Source: Sphingopyxis sp. MSC1_008 (GTDB lineage: Bacteria; Pseudomonadota; Alphaproteobacteria; Sphingomonadales; Sphingomonadaceae). From it: 64,000 bases of DNA. The number at the start of each line of letters is the position of its first letter. The first letter of the stretch is position 1. Location of the stretch: positions 428,235-492,234 of the forward strand of contig NZ_JALPRD010000003.1 of the NCBI RefSeq assembly GCF_023197165.1, in the 5' to 3' direction. The position numbers and the translations under genes were made by a program. Below the pieces are notes generated by a model. The model saw only the letters and a list, made by a program, of their open reading frames with translations, was not told the DNA's origin and ran no database searches. Shown here piece after piece: positions 25,714-36,082 of the stretch.

Positions 25714-27555
25714 ATGACCACTCTCCACCCCACCATCGCCGCGGTCACCGACCGCATCATCGAACGCAGTCGTCCGCGCCGCGCCGCCTACCTCGACCTG
25801 ATGGACCGCCAGCGCGACGCCGGCACCAACCGCGGCAATCTGTCGTGCGGCAATCTCGCACACGGCTTTGCCGCGTCGGGCGAGGACAAGCCCGCGATCC
25901 GCTCCGGCGCCGAGATGAATATCGGCATCGTCACCAGCTATAACGACATGCTCTCGGCGCATCAGCCCTACGGCCGCTATCCCGAGCAGATCAAACTTTT
26001 CGCGCGCGAAGTCGGCGCGACCGCGCAGGTCGCGGGCGGCGTTCCCGCAATGTGCGACGGGGTGACGCAAGGGCAGGCGGGTATGGACCTGTCGCTGTTC
26101 AGTCGCGACAATATCGCGCAGGGCACGGTGATCGCGCTGAGCCACGCGATGTTCGAGAGCGCGCTGCTGCTCGGCATCTGCGACAAGATCGTTCCCGGCC
26201 TGCTGATCGGCGCGCTGCGCTTCGGCCATCTGCCACAAATCCTCATCCCCGCCGGGCCGATGCCTTCGGGGCTCGCGAACAAGGAAAAGCAGCGCGTCCG
26301 CCAGCTTTATGCCGAGGGCAAGGCGACCCGCGACGAGCTGCTCGAGGCCGAAGCGGCGAGCTATCATGGCGCCGGCACCTGCACCTTCTATGGCACCGCG
26401 AACAGCAACCAGATGATGATGGAACTGATGGGGCTCCACGTTCCCGGCAGCGCCTTCACCAACCCCGGCACCAAGCTGCGGCAGGAATTGACGCGCGCCG
26501 CGACGCATCGGATCGCCGAGATCGGCTGGGACGGTGACGATTATCGCCCGCTGGCGGGCTGCGTCGACGAGAAAGCGATCGTCAACGCCGCGATCGGGCT
26601 GCTCGCCACGGGCGGCTCGACCAACCATGCGATCCACCTGCCCGCGATCGCGCGCGCGGCCGGGATCATCATCGACTGGCAGGATTTCGACGAGCTCAGT
26701 CACGCGGTGCCGCTGTTGGCGCGCGTCTATCCGAACGGTGCGGGCGACGTGAACAATTTTCACGCCGCAGGCGGCATCGGCTATGTCGTGCGCGAACTGC
26801 TCGGCGCTGGCTTGCTTCATGGCGACGTGCTGACGGTTGGCGGGACGATGGCCGACTATGCATCGGAGCCCGTGCTCGTCGACGACGAACTCCACTGGCA
26901 GGCGGCGCCTGCCGAGAGCCGCGACGACACCATGCTCCGCCCCGCTGCAGCGCCTTTCTCGCCCGACGGCGGGATGCGCCTGCTGGCGGGCAACCTTGGC
27001 CGCGCGATCATCAAGACCAGCGCGGTTGCCGAGGATCGCTGGACGATCGAGGCGCCGTGCCGAATCTTCGATACGCAGGATGCGGTGCTGGCGGCGTTCA
27101 AGGCGGGCGAGCTCGAACACGACGTCATCGTCGTCGTGCGCTTCCAGGGCCCGCGCGCCAATGGCATGCCCGAACTGCACAAGCTGACCCCGGCATTGGG
27201 CGTGCTCCAGGATCGCGGCTTCCGCGTCGCACTGCTCACCGACGGCCGCATGTCGGGCGCAAGCGGCAAGGTGCCCGCGGTGATCCATCTCTCGCCCGAA
27301 GCCTTGCCCGGTACCGACGGGGTGAGCGGCCCGCTCGCCTTCCTCGTCGACGGCGACATCGTTCGCGTCTGCGCGCGCAAGGGCGAGGTGCTCGCGCTGG
27401 TCGATCCGGCCGTCTGGGCCGCGCGCAGCCCCGCCGCCGCGCCCCCGCCCGCGGTCGGCGTCGGCCGCGAACTGTTCGCGCTGTTTCGCCATCATGCCGA
27501 CGAAGCCGAAAAGGGCGGGTCGGCCGTTCTTGCTGCCATGGAGTCCGTCATTTGA
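25714..27555 (+). CDS. edd: Phosphogluconate dehydratase
   Basis: [4Fe-4S] enzyme that dehydrates 6-phosphogluconate to KDPG. It has 613 residues, as expected. [13 protein letters not shown] near residue 50, [20 protein letters not shown] (cluster Cys), [20 protein letters not shown] and [15 protein letters not shown] are all family signatures. Cluster-binding cysteines are in the CDG and GTCTF segments. eda overlaps its stop codon. Confidence 0.97.
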   Translation: MTTLHPTIAAVTDRIIERSRPRRAAYLDLMDRQRDAGTNRGNLSCGNLAHGFAASGEDKPAIRSGAEMNIGIVTSYNDMLSAHQPYGRYPEQIKLFAREVGATAQVAGGVPAMCDGVTQGQAGMDLSLFSRDNIAQGTVIALSHAMFESALLLGICDKIVPGLLIGALRFGHLPQILIPAGPMPSGLANKEKQRVRQLYAEGKATRDELLEAEAASYHGAGTCTFYGTANSNQMMMELMGLHVPGSAFTNPGTKLRQELTRAATHRIAEIGWDGDDYRPLAGCVDEKAIVNAAIGLLATGGSTNHAIHLPAIARAAGIIIDWQDFDELSHAVPLLARVYPNGAGDVNNFHAAGGIGYVVRELLGAGLLHGDVLTVGGTMADYASEPVLVDDELHWQAAPAESRDDTMLRPAAAPFSPDGGMRLLAGNLGRAIIKTSAVAEDRWTIEAPCRIFDTQDAVLAAFKAGELEHDVIVVVRFQGPRANGMPELHKLTPALGVLQDRGFRVALLTDGRMSGASGKVPAVIHLSPEALPGTDGVSGPLAFLVDGDIVRVCARKGEVLALVDPAVWAARSPAAAPPPAVGVGRELFALFRHHADEAEKGGSAVLAAMESVI

Positions 27556-28172
27556 GCCAGTCTATCGACCAGATCATGCGCCTCGCGCCCGTCATCCCGG
27601 TGATCGTTATCGACCGGGTCGAGGATGCGGTGCCCATGGCCGAAGCGCTCGTCGCCGGCGGGCTGACGGTACTCGAAGTCACCTTGCGCACTCCCGCTGC
27701 ACTCGACGCGATCACCGCGATGAAAAGCGTCAAGGGCGCAGTTGTTGGCGCGGGCACCGTGCTCGATCCGGCAATGCTCAAGGGTGCCATCGCCGCGGGC
27801 GCCGAATTCATCGTCTCGCCGGGCTTGACCGACAATCTCGGCAAGGCCGCGGTCGCGAGCGGAATTCCCTTCCTCCCCGGCACCGCCAGCGCCGGCGACA
27901 TCATGCGCGGAATGGACCTCGGCCTCGACCGCTTCAAATTCTTTCCCGCGGCGACCAGCGGCGGCATCCCGGCGCTCAAGGCGCTCGCCGGCCCCTTCGG
28001 TCAGGCGCGCTTCTGCCCGACCGGCGGCATCAGCCTCGCGACCGCCCCCGACTGGCTCGCGCTCGAAGCGGTGCTGTGCGTCGGCGGCAGCTGGGTCGTG
28101 CCCTCGGGCCCACTCGACCATGCAAAAATCGAGACGTTGGCGCGCGAGGCGGCCGCACTTTCGCGCCATTGA
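27552..28172 (+). CDS. eda: KDPG aldolase (2-keto-3-deoxy-6-phosphogluconate aldolase)
   Basis: Class I aldolase that splits KDPG to pyruvate and glyceraldehyde-3-phosphate, completing the Entner-Doudoroff route. It has 206 residues. The Glu in [14 protein letters not shown] and the Schiff-base Lys in [12 protein letters not shown] are visible. The start is TTG 27552 overlapping the edd stop (TTGA), with GGAG 8 bp before; an in-frame ATG at 27576 would cut the conserved N-terminus. Confidence 0.95.
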   Translation: MSQSIDQIMRLAPVIPVIVIDRVEDAVPMAEALVAGGLTVLEVTLRTPAALDAITAMKSVKGAVVGAGTVLDPAMLKGAIAAGAEFIVSPGLTDNLGKAAVASGIPFLPGTASAGDIMRGMDLGLDRFKFFPAATSGGIPALKALAGPFGQARFCPTGGISLATAPDWLALEAVLCVGGSWVVPSGPLDHAKIETLAREAAALSRH

Positions 28173-28240
28173 TTAACCCCATTTTACCTGTCACTGTGCA
28201 GGGATAAGGCGGCAATATAGCCGTTGGTGGGGAGACAGGC

Positions 28241-29833
28241 GTGCCAAGGCCGCAACCGCATTTGGATGAAGTTCTGGCGTCGGAGCCGGGATCGCATATC
28301 GCCGCGCTGTTCGATTTCGACGGCACGATCATCTCGGGCTATTCGGCGACCGCGATGCTGCGCGAGAAATTCCAGCGCCGCGAAATGTCGATGGAGGAAA
28401 TCGCCGAGACCGCGCAGGTCATCGCGCAGCACAGCCTTGGCACCATAGGCTTTTCGGGGCTGATGTCGGGCGCCGCGAAATTCATGCGCGGGGTCGACGA
28501 AGAAAGCTTCATCGAATTCGGCGAGGAACTCTACAAGAAGCATATCGCGCGCAAAATCTATCCCGAAACGCGAGCGATCATCGAGGCGCATCAGGCGAAG
28601 GGGCACCGCGTCGCGATCATCTCGTCGGCGACGATCTACCAGATCGAACCGACCGCGCGCGACCTCGGCATCGACGACATCAAATGTTCGGCCTATGAAA
28701 TCGAGGATGGCGTGTTCACCGGCGAGATCATCCGCCCACTCTGCTTCGGCGAGGGCAAGGTGCTCGCCGCCGAGGAACTAGCCGATGAGTACGGCCTAGA
28801 TCTCGACCAGAGCTTTTTCTACTCGGACAGCGACGACGATATCGAACTGCTCGAACGCGTCGGCAAGCCGCGCCCGCTCAATCCCAACCTGAAACTCAAG
28901 GCCATCGCCGAGGAAAATGGCTGGCCGGTGCAGCGTTTCGGCAGCCGCGGCACGCCGAGCTGGGTCGATTACACGCGCACCATTTACGCCACCGGCTCGC
29001 TCGTCGGCGCCTTCGCCGCCGGCCTGCCGATCTGGGCGCTGACGCGTTCGCAGCGCGAGGCCGCCAATTTCTCGATCGGGCTGTTCGGCGATTTCGCGAC
29101 CGCGATCACGGGGGTTGAGCTCGAGGTCGAGGACGAGAAGAATCTCTGGTCCTCGCGCCCGTGCGTCTTCATCTTCAACCACCAGAGCAAGGCCGATGTG
29201 ATGATCCTCGCCAAGCTCATCCGCCGCGACATGGGCGGGGTGGGCAAGAAAGAGATCAAGGATATCCCCATCCTCGGCAAGCTGATGGAATGGGGCGGCA
29301 CCGTCTTCGTCGACCGCGCCGACGGCAAGAGCGCGATCAAGGCGATGGAGCCGCTGGTCGACGCGATCAAGATCGAGGGCAAGTCGATCTGCATCTCGCC
29401 CGAGGGCACGCGCAGCCTGACGCCGAAGCTCGAACCGTTCAAGAAGGGTGCGTTCCACCTCGCCATGCAGGCGGGGGTGCCGATCGTCCCGATCGTCATT
29501 CATAACGCCACCGACGTCGCGCCGAAGAACGAGTTCGTGATGCGCCCCGCGACGGTGCGCGTCACCGTGCTGCCGCCGGTCGACACGTCGAAATGGAGCG
29601 TCCGTACGATCAACAATCATGTCCGCGACGTCCGCAACATGTTCCTGCGCACGCTCGGCCAGCCCGAGGAAAGCGTCGCGGAATCGGTGGCTAAGGAGCC
29701 CGCGCCCGAGGCTGCTCCGCCCGAGGCCAAGGCCGAAAAGGCCAAGCCGAAAAAAGCGGCCGCGAAAAAGCCTGCCGCGAAGAAAAAGGCCCCCGCCAAA
29801 AAGCCCGCGGCCGCCAAGGGAAAGACCGGCTAA
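28241..29833 (+). CDS. HAD phosphatase / 1-acylglycerol-3-phosphate acyltransferase fusion (HAD-PlsC)
   Basis: A 530-residue two-domain protein. Residues 20-240 are a HAD-IB phosphatase-like domain: DFDGT at 25-29 and SDSDDDIELLE near 196-206. Residues 285-480 are a PlsC acyltransferase: FNHQSKADVMIL near 310 and SPEGTRS near 386. It would acylate lysophosphatidate to phosphatidate; the HAD part could dephosphorylate phosphatidate or its precursor. The last 45 residues are Lys/Ala/Pro-rich (KKAAAKKPAAKKKAPAKK). GTG 28241 follows GGTGGGGAGACAGGC. plsB starts 3 bp after its stop. M. tuberculosis PlsC (Rv2483c) has the same fusion. Confidence 0.9.
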   Translation: MPRPQPHLDEVLASEPGSHIAALFDFDGTIISGYSATAMLREKFQRREMSMEEIAETAQVIAQHSLGTIGFSGLMSGAAKFMRGVDEESFIEFGEELYKKHIARKIYPETRAIIEAHQAKGHRVAIISSATIYQIEPTARDLGIDDIKCSAYEIEDGVFTGEIIRPLCFGEGKVLAAEELADEYGLDLDQSFFYSDSDDDIELLERVGKPRPLNPNLKLKAIAEENGWPVQRFGSRGTPSWVDYTRTIYATGSLVGAFAAGLPIWALTRSQREAANFSIGLFGDFATAITGVELEVEDEKNLWSSRPCVFIFNHQSKADVMILAKLIRRDMGGVGKKEIKDIPILGKLMEWGGTVFVDRADGKSAIKAMEPLVDAIKIEGKSICISPEGTRSLTPKLEPFKKGAFHLAMQAGVPIVPIVIHNATDVAPKNEFVMRPATVRVTVLPPVDTSKWSVRTINNHVRDVRNMFLRTLGQPEESVAESVAKEPAPEAAPPEAKAEKAKPKKAAAKKPAAKKKAPAKKPAAAKGKTG

Positions 29834-29836
29834 GCC

Positions 29837-32188
29837 GTGGCCGATGGTACGCCCCGCACCCCGATCGTGACGGAGCAGGCGGCCGACCGGCTCTATATCA
29901 TTGACGCGCGTAACGGGGTCGAGCGGCGACTGCTGCTCGATTGGGTCCATTCGACTGCCAATGATTTGGGCGGCGATAACGAACCGCAATGGGCCAGCCT
30001 TGCGATCGAGGACGACGATCATGCGCTGCCGCTCGATGTGCTGCGCGCGCGGCTCGACGGGTCGCCGTCGCGGCAGGTCGTGCCGCTGCGCGTCGCGTGG
30101 CGTATCCCCGGTTTCGAGCGCGACCGCGCGCTCAAATTCCGTCACATCCTGTTTGGCGACCCGCGCCATCCCGGCCCGCTTCGCTCGCGGCTGATCCTGC
30201 TCCGCGATCGCCGCCGCGCCCAGATTTTGGTCGGCGAGGCGGCGACGCTCGATGCGCTCCGCGACCGTTTCTGCCGCCAGACCGGCGGAGGTGACGGCGA
30301 GGGGACCGACAGTCCCGAGTTCGCGGGCTTCGTCGCACGGCAGGCGGGGCTCGCCCTCGACGTTGCCGAACGCGGCATCCGCGGGACGCGCTACAAGGTG
30401 CCGCGCTTCGTTGCGGACGGACTGCGCACCAGCCCCAAATTCCGCGCCGCGCTCGCCGAGCTGTCGGAGGCGACGGGGCGCCCTGTCGCTGAGCTTTTCC
30501 GCGAGGCGCGGCCCTTGATGAAGGAGGTCATCGCGCGGCCGAGCGCGCTCTTCCTCGACCTTCGCGCGCGGCTCGACCGGATGATGTTCGGCGGTTATGC
30601 GCCCGAGATGGAGGTCGACGCCGCCGAACTCGCGCGGCTGCGTTCGATCCTGCGCGAGCATCCGACCGCGATCCTCTTTACCCACAAGACCTATATCGAC
30701 GGCGCGACGCCCAGCCGCCTCACTTACGAGAATGACATGCCGATGCTGCACAGCTTCGGCGGCGCGAACCTCGACTTCGCGGTGATGGGCGAATTTTTCC
30801 GCCGCTCGGGGATGATCTTCATTCGCCGCAGCTTCCAGGACCAGCCGGTCTACAAGCTCGTGCTGCGCCATTATATCGCCTGGCTGCTCGCCAAGCGCTT
30901 CCCGCTGTCGTGGGCGTTCGAGGGGACGCGCTCGCGGCTCGGCAAGCTGATGCCGCCCAAATATGGCCTGATGAAATATGTCCTCGACGCGGCGCATGCG
31001 ACGGGGACGCGCGACGTGCATTTCGTGCCCTTCGTCACCAGCTTCGACCTGATCCGCGATGTCGAGGAATATGCCGCCGAACAGACGGGGCGGAACAAGA
31101 AGCCCGAGAGCCTGTCGTGGTTTCTTGGCTATATGAAGAGCCTGAAGGAGCCGTCCGGCCGCATCCGGCTCGACATCGGCAATCCGGTGGTGATCGACGA
31201 AGCACCGGGTCCTGACGACAAGCGCGCGCTCGAAAAGATCGCCTTCGCGGTCGCGGTCGAGGCGAACCGCGTCACGCCGCTCACCGTCACCTCGGTGATG
31301 TGCCTGATCCTGCTCGGCATGGCGCCGCGCGGCGCGACGTCTGCGGAACTGCTCGGCGCGATCGGCGCGGTGACCGACTGGGCGCGGGCGCGCGATATCC
31401 GTCTCAGCAGCGAACTCGAAAGCGGCGACGACGTCGCGCTGTCGGCCACCGTGGACACGCTGGTCGAGAGCGGGCTGCTGACGCGTTACGAAGCGGGCAG
31501 CGAGAATGTCTATTCGATCGATCCCGCCAAGCATCCGATGGCGAGCTATTACCGCAACATCATCGCGCATCATTTTCTCGACCGCGCGATGATCGAACTC
31601 GCACTGTTCGAACTCCGCGATGGCGACAGCGGCGATGCGACTGCGGCCTTCTGGGCGAAGATCGATCGCCTGCGCGACCTGTTCAAATTCGAATTCTTCT
31701 ACCCGCCGCGCGACGAACATCGTGCGGCGATCGAGGCCGAACTGACGCGCATCGATCCCGTCTGGGATCGCCGCCTCGCGAGCGGCGACCGCGGCATCGC
31801 ACAGCTTCTCCGCCGCTGCCAGCCGGTCGTCGGCCACGCGATATTGCTCCCGTTTGCCGAGGCCTATTCGGTCGTCGCCGAGCAACTCGCGCGCGCCAGG
31901 CCCGGCGATGCCGTCGATGAAAAGGCGCTGCTCGACGCCGCGCTCGTAGAGGGGCGCCAAGCCTATCTGCTTCGCCGGATCAGCAGCGAGGCGGCAATCG
32001 GGAAATTGCTCTTTGCCAACGGCCTCTCGCTGATGCGCCATATGGGGCTCGCGGAGGAGGCGACGCCGGTGAACCTCGCCGCACGCCGGGCGCTGCTGAT
32101 GGAACTGCGCGGCCTCGCCAACGTCATGGAAACGATGCGCCTCTCGACCGTGGCGCTTGCGGACCGACTACCCGGTTCAGGAGGATAG
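29837..32188 (+). CDS. plsB: Glycerol-3-phosphate acyltransferase, PlsB type
   Basis: Large membrane-bound sn-1 acyltransferase (783 residues) that makes lysophosphatidate from glycerol-3-phosphate. The HxxxxD block is HKTYIDGATPSRL near residue 282. GANLDFAVMGEFFRRSGMIF and IRRSFQDQP, then WAFEGTRSRLGKLMPPK, are the glycerol-phosphate-binding blocks. The C-terminal 250 residues are helical, as in PlsB. It starts with GTG 3 bp after the HAD-PlsC stop. Confidence 0.93.
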   Translation: MADGTPRTPIVTEQAADRLYIIDARNGVERRLLLDWVHSTANDLGGDNEPQWASLAIEDDDHALPLDVLRARLDGSPSRQVVPLRVAWRIPGFERDRALKFRHILFGDPRHPGPLRSRLILLRDRRRAQILVGEAATLDALRDRFCRQTGGGDGEGTDSPEFAGFVARQAGLALDVAERGIRGTRYKVPRFVADGLRTSPKFRAALAELSEATGRPVAELFREARPLMKEVIARPSALFLDLRARLDRMMFGGYAPEMEVDAAELARLRSILREHPTAILFTHKTYIDGATPSRLTYENDMPMLHSFGGANLDFAVMGEFFRRSGMIFIRRSFQDQPVYKLVLRHYIAWLLAKRFPLSWAFEGTRSRLGKLMPPKYGLMKYVLDAAHATGTRDVHFVPFVTSFDLIRDVEEYAAEQTGRNKKPESLSWFLGYMKSLKEPSGRIRLDIGNPVVIDEAPGPDDKRALEKIAFAVAVEANRVTPLTVTSVMCLILLGMAPRGATSAELLGAIGAVTDWARARDIRLSSELESGDDVALSATVDTLVESGLLTRYEAGSENVYSIDPAKHPMASYYRNIIAHHFLDRAMIELALFELRDGDSGDATAAFWAKIDRLRDLFKFEFFYPPRDEHRAAIEAELTRIDPVWDRRLASGDRGIAQLLRRCQPVVGHAILLPFAEAYSVVAEQLARARPGDAVDEKALLDAALVEGRQAYLLRRISSEAAIGKLLFANGLSLMRHMGLAEEATPVNLAARRALLMELRGLANVMETMRLSTVALADRLPGSGG

Positions 32189-32189
32189 G

Positions 32190-33746
32190 ATGCTCAAACA
32201 GCTCAGCGCGCAGGACGCCCAGTTCCTCTACACGCAGACCGCGAACAATCTGACGCACATCATGGGCGTCTATATCTACGACCCCTCGACTGCACCCGGC
32301 GGCTTCGTGCGCTTCAAGGACATCATCCGCCACGTCGAAAGCCGCGTCGACAGCTCGCCCTTGTTCAAACGCCGGCTGCACCGGCTGCCGTTCGACATGG
32401 ATCATCCCTATTGGGTCGAGGACGAGCATTTCGATATCGAGGCGCATATGAGCCACGCGCGCCTGCCCGAACCCGGCGACTGGCGGCAGTTCTGCATCGC
32501 GGTCGCGCGCTGGTTCTCGAAGCCGATGGATATGAACCGCCCGCTCTGGGACATTTATGTCATTGAGGGGCTCGACCGCATCCCCGGCATCCCCAAGGGC
32601 AGCTTCGCGATGCTCCACCGCGTCCACCATGCCGCGGTCGACGGTGCCTCGGGCGCACACGCCTTTATCGCGATGAGCGACATCGACGCAAAGGGCACCC
32701 CCGCGATCCCCGAACCGCCGCCGGTCGAGGAACTGGGTAAGGCGCCATCAAGCAGCGAAACGCTCTCGCGCGCCTGGTCGGCGTCGATGCAGTCGCCGGT
32801 CAAATTCATGAACGCGCTGATGAAAATGTCGCCCGCGATCATCTCATCGGCGCGCAAATCGATCGCCGAAGGCGGCATGACCGCTGGCGTCCCCGAAACG
32901 CGCTTCAACGTGCCAGTGGGGCCGCACAAGATGTTCGATGCGACGACGGTCGCGCTGGCTGACGTGGCCGAAATTCGCAAGAAGGTGCCGGGCGCGACGG
33001 TGAACGACGTCGTGCTGACCACCGTCGGCGGCGCGCTTCGCAAATATCTCGCGAGGCATAAGGAATTGCCGAAGGACAGCCTTGTCGCGGTCGCGCCGAT
33101 CAATTTGCGCGGCAAGGGCGGAAAGGCGTCGAAGCCGGGCAATCAGGTGTCGGCGATGAGCGTGCCGATCCGCACCGACATCGCCGATCCGCTCGCCCGG
33201 CTCGCCGCGGTCCGCGATTATACGGTCGAGGCGAAGGAAGCGAAGGCGGGGGTCAGCGCGCGGATCATGACCGACCTGTCGCAGCATATTCCGGGCGCGA
33301 CGATGGCCGCGGTCGCGCGGCTCGTTACCAGCGAACGCTTCGCGGTGCGCGGGACGAACCTCTTCATCTCGAACGTCCCGGGGGCGCAGGTTCCGCTCTA
33401 TCTGGCGGGCGCGCAGCTCGTGCAGCAGCACGGCATGGCGCCGCTCGCGAACAATATGGGGCTGTTCGTTGCGACCCCCAGCTACAACGGCCGCATCGCT
33501 TTCTCGCTCATCTCTGAACGCGCGGTGATGCCCGACATCGCCTTTTTCCGTGAGTGCATCGAGGAAAGTTTCGCCGATCTGATGGCCGCGGTGCCGAAGC
33601 CCGAAAAGCGCAAAGCCGCTACGGCAACGCCGAAACCCGCGGCCAAGCCCAAGCCGAAAGCGAAAGCGGTCCCGAAACCTGCCGCGAAGCCCAAGGTGAA
33701 ACCGGTTGCTAAAGCGAACGCAACCGGCAAGACTCGCAAAAAATAA
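32190..33746 (+). CDS. Wax ester synthase / diacylglycerol acyltransferase (WS/DGAT)
   Basis: Transfers acyl-CoA to diacylglycerol or a fatty alcohol to make triacylglycerol or wax ester. It has 518 residues. The active-site motif HHAAVDG is at residues 146-152. The family end motif is around VRGTNLFISNVPGAQVPLYL and NNMGLFVATPSYNGRIAFSL. The last 45 residues are a Lys/Pro/Ala tail (KPKPKAKAVPKPAAKPK) like that on the HAD-PlsC protein. CAGGAGGATAGG precedes the ATG, one base after the plsB stop. Confidence 0.93.
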   Translation: MLKQLSAQDAQFLYTQTANNLTHIMGVYIYDPSTAPGGFVRFKDIIRHVESRVDSSPLFKRRLHRLPFDMDHPYWVEDEHFDIEAHMSHARLPEPGDWRQFCIAVARWFSKPMDMNRPLWDIYVIEGLDRIPGIPKGSFAMLHRVHHAAVDGASGAHAFIAMSDIDAKGTPAIPEPPPVEELGKAPSSSETLSRAWSASMQSPVKFMNALMKMSPAIISSARKSIAEGGMTAGVPETRFNVPVGPHKMFDATTVALADVAEIRKKVPGATVNDVVLTTVGGALRKYLARHKELPKDSLVAVAPINLRGKGGKASKPGNQVSAMSVPIRTDIADPLARLAAVRDYTVEAKEAKAGVSARIMTDLSQHIPGATMAAVARLVTSERFAVRGTNLFISNVPGAQVPLYLAGAQLVQQHGMAPLANNMGLFVATPSYNGRIAFSLISERAVMPDIAFFRECIEESFADLMAAVPKPEKRKAATATPKPAAKPKPKAKAVPKPAAKPKVKPVAKANATGKTRKK

Positions 33747-33749
33747 ACC

Positions 33750-35219
33750 ATGCTCTCGCAGGATTACCGAATGCTTTTCACCCCGACGCTCAGCGCCGAC
33801 CGCGATCTTGTGACCGCACCCGATTATACCGCCTGGTCGAAGGCGGCGCATGAACATGACAGGAAATCGGGGCTTCAGGCGTGGCGCGACGCCGATGAGA
33901 GCAAGCATTTCGATTACAAGGCGATCCGCGCGCGGCTCGAAAAGCTGCGCAAGCTGTCGGCGGCGGGTGACTTCAAGGGGCTGCTCTTCGTTTTGAACGA
34001 AGGCATCCACGGCAATATCGACGGCATGGGGCACGAGCGGCTCTATCAAAAGGCGCGCTTCGGCACCAAAAAGCTGGTCGAGGATTATGTCGCCGAGGTT
34101 GTCGCCTCGCTCGACAAGATCGCGACCGCGCGCAGCATCACCCGCGATGAAAAGCGCGATTTCTTCCGCCGCGCGCAGCATTGCTACGGCCGCTCGGCGC
34201 TGCTGCTCTCGGGCTCGGGCAGCTTCCTCTTCTTCCATATCGGCGTCGTGAAGGCGCTTTGGGAAGAGGGCGTGCTGCCCGCGATCATGTCGGGCGCGAG
34301 CGGCGGCTCGATCGTCGCGGCGGTCGTCTGTACGCGGAAGAATGCCGACATCGGCGCCTTCCTCGAAAGCGGGCGCCTCGCCAATCCCAGCCGCAACCCC
34401 GATCAAAAACGCCTCGCGCCCGACGAAGTGCGCGAACGCCTTGCCGACCTGATCCCCGACCTGACCTTTCAGGAGGCCTATGAGGTCAGCGGCCGCCACC
34501 TCAATGTTTCGGTCGCGCCCGCCGAAAAGCACCAGAACGGCCGCCTGCTCAATGCGATCACCGCGCCCAATGTGCTGATCCGCGAAGCGGTGCTCGCGTC
34601 GTGCGCGGTGCCCGGCGTCTTTCCGCCGGTGATGCTGATGGCGCGCGACGACAAGGGTGAACGCATTCCTTATCAGCCCGACCGGCGTTGGGTCGATGGC
34701 TCGGTGACGCATGATATCCCGACCAAGCGGCTCGAACGCCTCTATGGCGTCAACCATCATATCGTCAGCCAGGCGAACCCGATCGCGCTGCCCTTCGCGA
34801 CCGACACGCGCAAGCAGATGGCTCCGATCGAGGCGATCCAGCATGCGTCGATGGCGACCTTCAAGGCGTGGCTCAACGCCAACATGGTGATTTTTCAGAA
34901 GCCGCTCGAGCTGATCCCGCCGCTCAATAGCATTGCGAACATGGCGCGCTCGGTGATCAATCAGGAATATACCGGCGACATCAACATCATCCGCCCGCCC
35001 AAATTCTGGTCGCCGACGAAGATCCTGTCGGACCTCGCGCAGGAGGATATCGACGAATTGATCGACACCGGCGAACGCACCGCGTGGCCTAAGGTCGAGA
35101 TGGTCCGCACCCAGACCGCGATCAGCCGCGCGCTCGAAGCGATCCTCGCCAAGATCGACAAGGCGGGCGACGACGGCCCCGGCCATCGCAGCGCGGCGCT
35201 GAAGAAGGCGGTTCGCTGA
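33750..35219 (+). CDS. Patatin-like lipase with DUF3336 domain
   Basis: A 489-residue Ser-Asp dyad lipase. The N-terminal DUF3336 (residues 10-150) is the extension found in yeast TAG lipases of the Tgl3/4/5 type and bacterial relatives. Then comes LLLSGSGSFLFFHIGVVKAL (oxyanion loop), the nucleophile in SGASGGSIVAA near residue 182 and the Asp in WVDGSVTHD near 316. It probably hydrolyses the triacylglycerol made by the WS/DGAT product, 3 bp downstream of which it starts. It acts in the cytoplasm on membranes or lipid bodies. Confidence 0.93.
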   Translation: MLSQDYRMLFTPTLSADRDLVTAPDYTAWSKAAHEHDRKSGLQAWRDADESKHFDYKAIRARLEKLRKLSAAGDFKGLLFVLNEGIHGNIDGMGHERLYQKARFGTKKLVEDYVAEVVASLDKIATARSITRDEKRDFFRRAQHCYGRSALLLSGSGSFLFFHIGVVKALWEEGVLPAIMSGASGGSIVAAVVCTRKNADIGAFLESGRLANPSRNPDQKRLAPDEVRERLADLIPDLTFQEAYEVSGRHLNVSVAPAEKHQNGRLLNAITAPNVLIREAVLASCAVPGVFPPVMLMARDDKGERIPYQPDRRWVDGSVTHDIPTKRLERLYGVNHHIVSQANPIALPFATDTRKQMAPIEAIQHASMATFKAWLNANMVIFQKPLELIPPLNSIANMARSVINQEYTGDINIIRPPKFWSPTKILSDLAQEDIDELIDTGERTAWPKVEMVRTQTAISRALEAILAKIDKAGDDGPGHRSAALKKAVR

Positions 35220-35221
35220 GC

Positions 35222-36082
35222 ATGGCGGCGGGGGCGGTGATCCTGCCTGCTGAATCCGCGGGCGCCGGGGCGAAACTCCACGTCACCCACTGGCTTCCCG
35301 AAGGCCGCCCGCGTGCGATCATCTTGCTTGCGCACGGCTATGCCGAGCACGCCGGGCGCTACGAATATGTTGCGAAACGGCTGACCGATGCGGGCTATGC
35401 CGTCTATGCCGTCGATCATTGGGGGCATGGCAATTCGGACGGCGAGGGCGGTTTCGTCCCGCGCTTTTCGGCCTTTCTCGACGGAATGAGCGAATTGCTG
35501 ACGCTCGTCGAGATCAATCATGCCGATACGCCGCGCCTGCTCCTCGGCCACAGCATGGGCGGGCTGATCGCGACCCTGTTCCTCGTCGAGCGCCAGAATG
35601 ATTTTGTCGCGGCGGCGCTCTCGGGGCCCGCAATCCTGCCCGCCGAACCGCCGTCGCGCTTCACCGTCTGGATCAGCCGTTTCCTCTCGCGCTTCTTCCC
35701 GCGCCTCGGCGTCTTGTCGCTCGATTCCAATGGCGTCAGCCGCGACCCGCAAGTCGTCGCCGCTTATCAAGCCGACCCGCTCGTCTATGACGGCAAGATC
35801 GGGGCGCGGCTCGGCAAGGAGTTCATGGACGCGATGGCGGTCGCACAGGCTGACGCGCCAAAGATCCACCTGCCGATCCTGATCCAGCACGGCGAGGCCG
35901 ACCGGCTAACCGCGCCCGCGGGCTCGCGCTATCTGTTCGCCAATGTCGCGTCGAAGGACAAGCGCCTCGAAATCTATCCCGGCTTGTTCCACGAAATCTA
36001 TAACGAGCCCGAACGCGATGCCGTCCTCGACGATCTGATCGGCTGGTTCGACACGCATGTGAAAGGCGCGCCCGCCGCATGA
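35222..36082 (+). CDS. Monoacylglycerol-lipase-like alpha/beta hydrolase
   Basis: A 286-residue serine hydrolase of the Hydrolase_4 group. It has ARAIILLAHGYAEHAGRYE-like N-terminus, the nucleophile in LLGHSMGGLIATL near residue 112, and an Asp and His in the C-terminal HGEADRLTAP and GLFHEIYNEPE. This HGxxEH arrangement is typical of monoacylglycerol lipases. It starts 2 bp after the patatin stop and overlaps the next hydrolase by 4 bp, so it likely acts as the last step in neutral-lipid breakdown. Confidence 0.88.
   Translation: MAAGAVILPAESAGAGAKLHVTHWLPEGRPRAIILLAHGYAEHAGRYEYVAKRLTDAGYAVYAVDHWGHGNSDGEGGFVPRFSAFLDGMSELLTLVEINHADTPRLLLGHSMGGLIATLFLVERQNDFVAAALSGPAILPAEPPSRFTVWISRFLSRFFPRLGVLSLDSNGVSRDPQVVAAYQADPLVYDGKIGARLGKEFMDAMAVAQADAPKIHLPILIQHGEADRLTAPAGSRYLFANVASKDKRLEIYPGLFHEIYNEPERDAVLDDLIGWFDTHVKGAPAA

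Noticed and set aside
25666..27495. 609-codon minus-strand frame
   Set aside because: Shadow of edd.
28796..32041. 1081-codon open frame on the minus strand
   Set aside because: It is antisense to HAD-PlsC and PlsB, both with clear motifs. Long antisense frames are expected at this GC content, and its sequence is Arg/His/Asp-rich with no domain.
32844..35186. 780-codon minus-strand frame
   Set aside because: Shadow of the WS/DGAT and patatin genes; no motif, biased composition.
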